Shown here: piece by piece, positions 6,358-10,873 of the stretch
Position numbering within the stretch: position 1 is the first letter of the stretch
Layout of the letters: each line of letters starts with the position of its first letter
NCBI GenBank assembly: GCA_050945815.1
Contig: JBMNTQ010000060.1
Location: 1 to 10,873 of the forward strand
Origin: JBMNTQ01 sp050945815
GTDB taxonomy: Bacteria; Bacillota; Clostridia; Christensenellales; JBMNTQ01
Direction: 5' to 3'
Length of the DNA stretch: 10,873 bases
The notes under the pieces: generated by a model
Told to the model about the DNA's origin: nothing
Seen by the model: the letters and a program-made list of their open reading frames with translations, nothing else
Database searches by the model: none
Translations under genes and position numbers: made by a program

Positions 6358-6386
6358 GTTACACAGAGTGGATTTTATGGTAATGT
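6358..6386 (+). promoter_or_regulatory. Candidate promoter of the DUF401-sulfatase-TSUP operon
   Basis: GTTACA (6358-6363), 17 bases, then TAATGT (6381-6386), the latter preceded by TGG as in an extended -10. Both boxes are imperfect. The position, about 30 bases before the GTG start and just downstream of the inverted repeat at 6333-6348, is what makes it plausible. Confidence 0.3.
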
Positions 6387-6417
6387 CTAATGGACTAACA
6401 CAAAGAAAGGATTATTT

Positions 6418-7638
6418 GTGCGACAGACACTGGCAGTAATAATAGGTTTTTCTTTTATCCCTATTTTGTCGAGGAAAAAGGTCCCCATCTCCTACTCAAT
6501 TCTTATCGGAGCCTTGGTTATGATGCTCGTTCCCGGCTTGGATTTGGATGTCATAGGACAGATTTTTAAGTCCACAATACTGGAACCGAAAAAAATCGAA
6601 CAATACCTGATAGTTTTGGAAATCGGAATCTTGGGAACCCTCCTCAAAAATTATGGGTTTATAGAAATAATTATTGATAAGCTCAACAAGGTGGTAGCCA
6701 ATAAAAAGCTCCAGCTTATGTTTTTACCTGCCTTGATAGGCCTTTTGATGGTGCCCGGCGGAGCGATTATTTCAGCCCCCTTTATTGACAAGATTGGCGA
6801 TGAATTGGACATTGAAAAACCCAGACGGGCAGTCATAAATATGGTTTACCGTCACATTTCTATGCACTTTATACCATATTCCAATTCTCTTTTGCTAATG
6901 GCATTGCTGTTGCCCCAAGTCAGCGTTTACAATGTAATAGGTTTAAATATTATATATGCAATTATTTACGCAACTCTCGGATACTTTAGCTTTATAAAAG
7001 ACATCAAAAACGAAAAGCCCCAAAACAGGGAAGATTCTGCGATAAAAAACTTTTTGCAGCTGGCTCTATATACATTACCGATATATTTTGCCGTTATTTT
7101 AAATGTTGCGTTTAAAACTCCCTTCCATATAGGAATTTTGGCAAACATTCTGATTCTTTTCCTTTTAAAGCCTCAAAAAACTATCATAAAGGACTTTATA
7201 AAGGGAATTAATATAACTCTGTTTTTGACAATTTTCGGCGTCTATTTGATTCAGGCTACCATAAGCAGCCTTCCTGAATTTAACAGTATGCTGGAATCTC
7301 TTCTCTCCAATCCCGCAACTTTGATTCCCGCCATGATAGGGGTATCCGCCTTTTTCGGACTGGCCACCGGTTTTCAGCCGGCTGCTATGGGAGTTATTCT
7401 TCCTGTAATAGGCGGCATTTCTTTGTCTGTGGGAAGAATGACAGCCTTGGCCCATATTGCCTTTACTTGGAGTTTTATAGGATATTTCTTTTCACCTATA
7501 CACCTCTGCCAGCTCTTTACCGCAGAATATATGAGAGTAGATAATGCCTCCCTATATAAAGAATATTCAAGGTTTATTGTAATCTTGATTATAGCTACTA
7601 TAGCTGAAAGTTTTATTATGCTTACGATTTTTAAATAA
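6418..7638 (+). CDS. DUF401-family integral membrane transporter
   Basis: A 406-aa polytopic membrane protein with about ten hydrophobic segments. GTG 6418-6420 is chosen because AAAGGA lies about six bases upstream. Family signs are the two related re-entrant-type segments FLPALIGLLMVPGGAIISAP (102-121, with the PGGA signature) and FFGLATGFQPAAMGVILP (312-329), plus a charged cytoplasmic loop DKIGDELDIEKPRRAVI (124-140). DUF401 belongs to the ion-transporter superfamily of anion and carboxylate carriers; no substrate is established that I know of. Here it heads an operon with a cytoplasmic sulfatase (78-base gap) and a TauE/SafE exporter, so import of a sulfated organic anion is the sensible guess. 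Length matches the family, with no sign of truncation. Confidence 0.85.
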   Translation: MRQTLAVIIGFSFIPILSRKKVPISYSILIGALVMMLVPGLDLDVIGQIFKSTILEPKKIEQYLIVLEIGILGTLLKNYGFIEIIIDKLNKVVANKKLQLMFLPALIGLLMVPGGAIISAPFIDKIGDELDIEKPRRAVINMVYRHISMHFIPYSNSLLLMALLLPQVSVYNVIGLNIIYAIIYATLGYFSFIKDIKNEKPQNREDSAIKNFLQLALYTLPIYFAVILNVAFKTPFHIGILANILILFLLKPQKTIIKDFIKGINITLFLTIFGVYLIQATISSLPEFNSMLESLLSNPATLIPAMIGVSAFFGLATGFQPAAMGVILPVIGGISLSVGRMTALAHIAFTWSFIGYFFSPIHLCQLFTAEYMRVDNASLYKEYSRFIVILIIATIAESFIMLTIFK

Positions 7639-7716
7639 GGATTTAAAACTTGTTTTGTGATAATATTTAATACAAAGATTATTCTCAATTTAGCCGCAAA
7701 AGGAGAGGTCGCGAAT

Positions 7717-9315
7717 ATGAAAAAACCGAATGTAATACTGATTTATATGGATGACCTGGGAGTGGGAGACGTTTCCGCCTTTAATAAAAACAGCAAAATC
7801 CATACCGAAAATATTGACAAGCTGGCAGCAGACGGAATGCGCTTCGAAAATTCTCACGCTTCTTCCAGTCTCTGCACTCCTTCCAGATACGGGCTGCTCA
7901 CCGGCAGATATAACTGGAGATCCCGCCTGAAAAGCGTTGTAAACACCGGAGACGCCGAAGCCCTTATCGAAAAAGACAGAAAAACTCTGGCTCACCTGTT
8001 TAAATCCCAAGACTACAACACCGCTGCAGTCGGAAAGTGGCATCTGGGCCTTGACTGGCAATATGTCGATGAAATCGACTTTGAGAAATACGGAATCACA
8101 GCAGAGAGCTACGACGACGACAGGGATTTGACTACCCAGTTCGGAAGAGAGGGAGTTTTTGATTACAAGTATAAAACCTACATAGTGGAAGGTATTGAAA
8201 TAGACTATTCCAAGCCCATTACTTTCGGTCCCAATCAATACGGCTTCGACTATTTTTTCGGTACGGCCGCTTCTCTTGACCAATCGCCCTATGTATACAT
8301 AGAAAACGATATGGCGCTAACGGAGCCTTCAAAAATTGTGGGTGTTCCGAAGCTCGACCGCAAGGGCGCTACCCAGCAGCAAGACGTTCAAATCGGAGTA
8401 ATTTCGGACGACTATGTGCATATAGAATGCCCTCAGGTCATGCAGAATAAGGTTCTCGATCTCATTGATACTTATTCAAAAGACGACAAGCCTTTCTTTA
8501 TCTACTACCCGAACCACTTAGTTCACGGGCCTATAATTCCTCACGACATCGATCAGGGCAAGTCGGGAATCGGCAACTACGGAGATTTCGTCCTCCAGTC
8601 CGACAGATACGTGGGCGAAATTGTGGAAAGGCTAAAGGAAAAGAAAATCTACGAAGACACCATTATAATCTTCACGAGCGACAACGGAGTTTCGGGAATT
8701 TCGGATATTCCATACCACATGAGTATCGGTCACAACTCGGCCAACGGCCTAAGGGGCAACAAGGACGACATTTGGGAAGGCGGCCATATAGAGCCTACGA
8801 TAGTGAGCTACCCCAGAATGATAGAAGCGGGCTCCGTTTCTAACCAGCTGGTGTGCCACACCGATTTTTACAGAACATTTGTCGACTTCTTCGGCGTTGA
8901 GACTGACGACAACGAGGCGGAGGACTCCGTCTCCAACCTTGCCATTTGGAAAGGCACCGACGAGGTGGTTAGAGAAGATATAGTAAACAGCTGCGGAAAC
9001 GGCGGTCTTGCCATCAGGACCAACGAGTGGAAGCTGACTTTTGTAAAAGACGGCGGCGGAGGCTGGTTTGGCGAAGGCGACTTCGGGCCGACTGAGCTTT
9101 TTAGAATGGACGTTGACAACGAGCACATAAATCTTATAGATTCTCAGCCCGAAGTAGTGGAAGAGCTGACCCAAAAGCTTGAAAAATATATTCTCGACGG
9201 AAGATCCACGCCGGGAGCAAAACAGGAAAACGCAAGAAATAACCCCGACGGATATTGGAACCAAATCTCTTGGATGAGTAATTACGACGAATACATAAAA
9301 GATTTTGTAGAATAA
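7717..9315 (+). CDS. Cys-type sulfatase, predicted cytoplasmic
   Basis: Alkaline-phosphatase-superfamily sulfatase, 532 aa, hydrolysing a sulfate ester. ATG 7717-7719 is chosen for the strong AGGAGAGGT upstream; the open frame extends 20 codons further up without a binding site. Visible residues: metal ligands D12-D13 in YMDDLG, the formylglycine motif C53-T-P-S-R57 in the full C-x-P-S-R-x4-LTGR form, GKWHLG (106-111), H270 in NHLVHGP, metal ligands D322-N323 in TSDNG, and the substrate-side LRGNK...WEGG. All catalytic positions are intact. C53 must be oxidised to formylglycine; in anaerobes the radical-SAM maturase anSME does this, and it is not in the window. There is no signal peptide or lipobox, so the enzyme should act in the cytoplasm on an imported substrate. 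By eye the gene is richer in G+C than the DUF401 gene before it. Confidence 0.93.
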   Translation: MKKPNVILIYMDDLGVGDVSAFNKNSKIHTENIDKLAADGMRFENSHASSSLCTPSRYGLLTGRYNWRSRLKSVVNTGDAEALIEKDRKTLAHLFKSQDYNTAAVGKWHLGLDWQYVDEIDFEKYGITAESYDDDRDLTTQFGREGVFDYKYKTYIVEGIEIDYSKPITFGPNQYGFDYFFGTAASLDQSPYVYIENDMALTEPSKIVGVPKLDRKGATQQQDVQIGVISDDYVHIECPQVMQNKVLDLIDTYSKDDKPFFIYYPNHLVHGPIIPHDIDQGKSGIGNYGDFVLQSDRYVGEIVERLKEKKIYEDTIIIFTSDNGVSGISDIPYHMSIGHNSANGLRGNKDDIWEGGHIEPTIVSYPRMIEAGSVSNQLVCHTDFYRTFVDFFGVETDDNEAEDSVSNLAIWKGTDEVVREDIVNSCGNGGLAIRTNEWKLTFVKDGGGGWFGEGDFGPTELFRMDVDNEHINLIDSQPEVVEELTQKLEKYILDGRSTPGAKQENARNNPDGYWNQISWMSNYDEYIKDFVE

Positions 9316-9340
9316 GTTTTAAGTGAGTTTATTAATAAAT

Positions 9341-9358
9341 AAGGGGCAGCACCCCCTT
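9341..9358 (+). other. Small GC hairpin between sulfatase and TSUP genes
   Basis: AAGGGG (9341-9346) and CCCCTT (9353-9358) pair as a perfect 6-bp stem with a 6-base loop, 26 bases past the sulfatase stop. No run of T follows, so this is not a standard terminator. It could protect the 3' end of the upstream message or slow readthrough and so lower expression of the exporter. Confidence 0.4.
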
Positions 9359-9384
9359 GCATATGGATTGGAGATGTTTTTAAT

Positions 9385-10179
9385 TTGGGTATACTTTATT
9401 TTTTTATAGCTATCTTTGCCACCTCGATAGGCGCGGCGACAGGCATGGGCGGTGGAGTTATTATTAAGCCGGTTTTGGATGCGCTGGGGCATTTTCCGGT
9501 GGAAGACATAAATATACTGTCTTCGCTATCCGTGTTTACCATGTCGATAGTTTCAATATTGAGGGGTGCCAAAAACATGGCGGCGCTCCCTGAATTTAAT
9601 CTAAAAACCATTGTTCCTCTGGCTCTGGGTTCGGTGCTCGGAGGCCTTATAGGGGGCGGACTCTTTTCACTTATAGCGGGAAACGCAGACGACTATCTTG
9701 TAACGGTTGTTCAAAATGTAATCCTTTTAATAATTATCGCCGTTATCTTCGTCTATATGTTAAACAAAGACAAGGTAAAACCCCTAAATCTTCAGGGCAT
9801 AGCGCCGTCGGTCCTGACGGGACTCGGCTTGGGGATTATATCCACCTTCTTGGGTATAGGCGGCGGCCCTATCAACGTCGTCGCCATCATCCTTGTCTTC
9901 GGATATTCCACAAAGCTGGCGGGCTTTTCTTCTATAATAACTATTTTCTTTGCCCAAATATCCAAGACGGCAAGCATCATGTTCGGAAGCGGATTCGGAG
10001 CCTACGACCTTTCGGTTCTGCCTTTCATGCTGGTGGGTGCAGTGTCGGGCTCGCTTATAGGTTCGCAAATTGTAAGAATATTTTCCGACAAGCAGATAGA
10101 TCGCTTCTTCAATGTTGCCCAAGTGATAATCATGGTGCTTTGTTTATCCAACATATTGAGAGCTTTGCAGATAATATAA
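9385..10179 (+). CDS. TauE/SafE (TSUP) family sulfite/sulfur-anion exporter
   Basis: A 264-aa membrane protein of the TSUP family, whose characterised members move sulfite, sulfoacetate or other small sulfur anions. It shows the family's internal duplication: ATGMGGGVIIKP (19-30) in the first half and TFLGIGGGPINV (154-165) in the second, each opening a four-helix half separated by a loop with KDKVKP (128-133). About eight hydrophobic segments are visible. The TTG at 9385-9387 is the start used: GGAG lies 11 bases upstream, and the nearby ATGs at 9363 and 9374 are out of frame. It follows the sulfatase by 69 bases and is last in the operon. Export of the sulfate or a reduced product released by the sulfatase is the likely job (inference from context). 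Confidence 0.9.
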   Translation: MGILYFFIAIFATSIGAATGMGGGVIIKPVLDALGHFPVEDINILSSLSVFTMSIVSILRGAKNMAALPEFNLKTIVPLALGSVLGGLIGGGLFSLIAGNADDYLVTVVQNVILLIIIAVIFVYMLNKDKVKPLNLQGIAPSVLTGLGLGIISTFLGIGGGPINVVAIILVFGYSTKLAGFSSIITIFFAQISKTASIMFGSGFGAYDLSVLPFMLVGAVSGSLIGSQIVRIFSDKQIDRFFNVAQVIIMVLCLSNILRALQII

Positions 10180-10412
10180 GCCTTTTGCCTTAGCCGTTTT
10201 AAGCGCGTATATGTCCAAGTTGAATACAACTTTCTCATACTATAAAAGACTTCCCCTTAAAAGCAGCCGCTTTTTAAGGGGAAGTCTATATTTTTAAGGG
10301 TATTGCCACTAATTATTGTCATATTTATAAGGAAAATATGCTTTGACTCTTAACAGCCCATTCTGCATTCTTCAATTTTCAGATCACTTTCTTTTCGCAA
10401 TATAGGTCAATA
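10180..10412. other. Convergent intergenic region
   Basis: This stretch lies between the ends of two converging genes. Apart from the hairpin terminator at 10247-10295 it holds no open frame, repeat or promoter I can support. Confidence 0.6.
10247..10295 (+). terminator. Strong hairpin terminator, probably bidirectional
   Basis: A perfect 16-bp stem (10247-10262 with 10272-10287, AGACTTCCCCTTAAAA and its complement) has a 9-base loop and is followed by ATATTTTTAA on the plus strand. On the minus strand the stem is followed by TTTATAG, so it can also stop transcription from the convergent DUF1275 gene. It lies 67 bases after the TSUP stop and closes the three-gene operon. Confidence 0.88.
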
Positions 10413-10873
10413 TCATTCATTCACAAGAACTTTTTCTTCTGCATCCTTTTCATATATATGCGTGTAATAGAAAAGTCCCGCCAATATATATATTACTGCC
10501 GGAAGCACAAGGTGCAGTCTTGCGTCAATCTGTGTTAAATAACAACCGATAGCCGCACCTATCATGAATCCCAGTATTTTAAATATCAAAACCAAAAAAG
10601 GGCGTACATCACTCTTTTTACCTCGCATCATCCTGCCGAGACATACAGCCGCATCGGTGAGATAACCCGTAATATGGCTGCTTCTTGTAGTTATGCCTTC
10701 GTATCGAACGAGAAACGCATTCTGATTGCCCATAATAAAGGAAATAGTCGTATATCTGATAAAAATATCCTCTATAAAATAATGAATAATAAAAAGTAAA
10801 ATGCCGTCGATAATGAGCAATGTCCCAAACTTTTTGGAAAATCCTGCGTCGTACTCATAAAATAAAAATCCCG
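10413..10873 (-). CDS. DUF1275 (YoaK-like) membrane protein, N-terminus cut by window edge
   Basis: The frame is open through the right edge, giving 153 visible codons up to TGA 10413-10415. A TTG inside the frame near 10820 is not the start, because coding continues upstream (GFLFYEYDAGFSKKFG). The family mark is MGNQNAFLVRYEGITTRSSH followed by ITGYLTDAAVCLGRMMRG, the second-half signature of DUF1275 proteins, which are small six-helix membrane proteins of unconfirmed function. Hydrophobic segments visible are LLIIDGILLFIIHYF, FLVLIFKILGFMIGAAIGCY and LVLPAVIYILAGLFYY, then a charged C-terminal tail (EKDAEEKVLVNE). About 70-80 N-terminal residues should lie outside the window. It faces the TSUP operon and shares its terminator; no functional link is evident. 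Confidence 0.85.
   Translation of the reverse strand, partial: GFLFYEYDAGFSKKFGTLLIIDGILLFIIHYFIEDIFIRYTTISFIMGNQNAFLVRYEGITTRSSHITGYLTDAAVCLGRMMRGKKSDVRPFLVLIFKILGFMIGAAIGCYLTQIDARLHLVLPAVIYILAGLFYYTHIYEKDAEEKVLVNE

Noticed and set aside
7657..7716. Upstream ATG giving the sulfatase 20 more residues
   Set aside because: No Shine-Dalgarno before it, and the added IIFNTKIILNLAAKG segment is not a proper signal peptide; the ATG at 7717 has AGGAGAGGT and begins at the conserved first strand.
7690..8283. Long minus-strand frame (about 197 codons) opposite the sulfatase
   Set aside because: Shadow of the sulfatase gene; no family motif, no binding site, and the sulfatase has all its catalytic residues.
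8749..9264. Minus-strand frame of about 171 codons opposite the sulfatase C-terminus
   Set aside because: Shadow frame produced by the codon bias of the sulfatase gene.

Overview
This 10.9 kb window looks like chromosome from a low-GC Firmicute, probably a strictly anaerobic Clostridia/Tissierellia-type bacterium. The pointers are A+T-rich DNA, purine-rich Shine-Dalgarno sites before nearly every gene, non-ATG starts (GTG/TTG) on five of the ten genes whose start is visible, a Gram-positive-style lipoprotein, and a cytoplasmic Cys-type sulfatase. Genus cannot be fixed from the sequence.

Layout: (1) Positions 1-5174, all minus strand, are a defence-type region. In transcription order they hold a 184-aa protein of unknown function, the AAA+ GTPase McrB, the nuclease subunit McrC, a 149-aa acidic protein of unknown function, a 52-aa Cys/His/aromatic-rich mini-protein, and then, behind its own good promoter (731-759), a gene of unknown function that runs off the left edge. 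McrB and McrC together form a type IV (modified-DNA-dependent) restriction system; the flanking genes are candidate accessory genes. (2) Positions 5219-5955 hold a minus-strand lipoprotein gene with a hexapeptide-repeat linker, ended by a strong intrinsic terminator. (3) Positions 5956-6417 are a gap of about 460 bases with divergent promoter-like elements, a possible decayed gene (about 6018-6320) and a perfect inverted repeat just before the next operon. (4) Positions 6418-10179, plus strand, are a three-gene operon: DUF401-family membrane transporter, Cys-type sulfatase without a signal peptide, and TauE/SafE (TSUP) family exporter, closed by a long hairpin terminator at 10247-10295. (5) Positions 10413-10873 hold the C-terminal part of a minus-strand DUF1275 (YoaK-like) membrane protein that runs off the right edge.

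How the genes may work together: McrB (GTP-driven translocation and recognition) and McrC (PD-(D/E)XK cleavage) should restrict modified foreign DNA, with the 184-aa and 149-aa proteins as possible partners. In the plus-strand operon the sulfatase is predicted to be cytoplasmic, so its sulfated substrate must be imported. DUF401 is the natural candidate importer, and the TauE/SafE protein could export the released inorganic sulfur anion. No tRNA, rRNA, CRISPR array, IS element or att site was seen.
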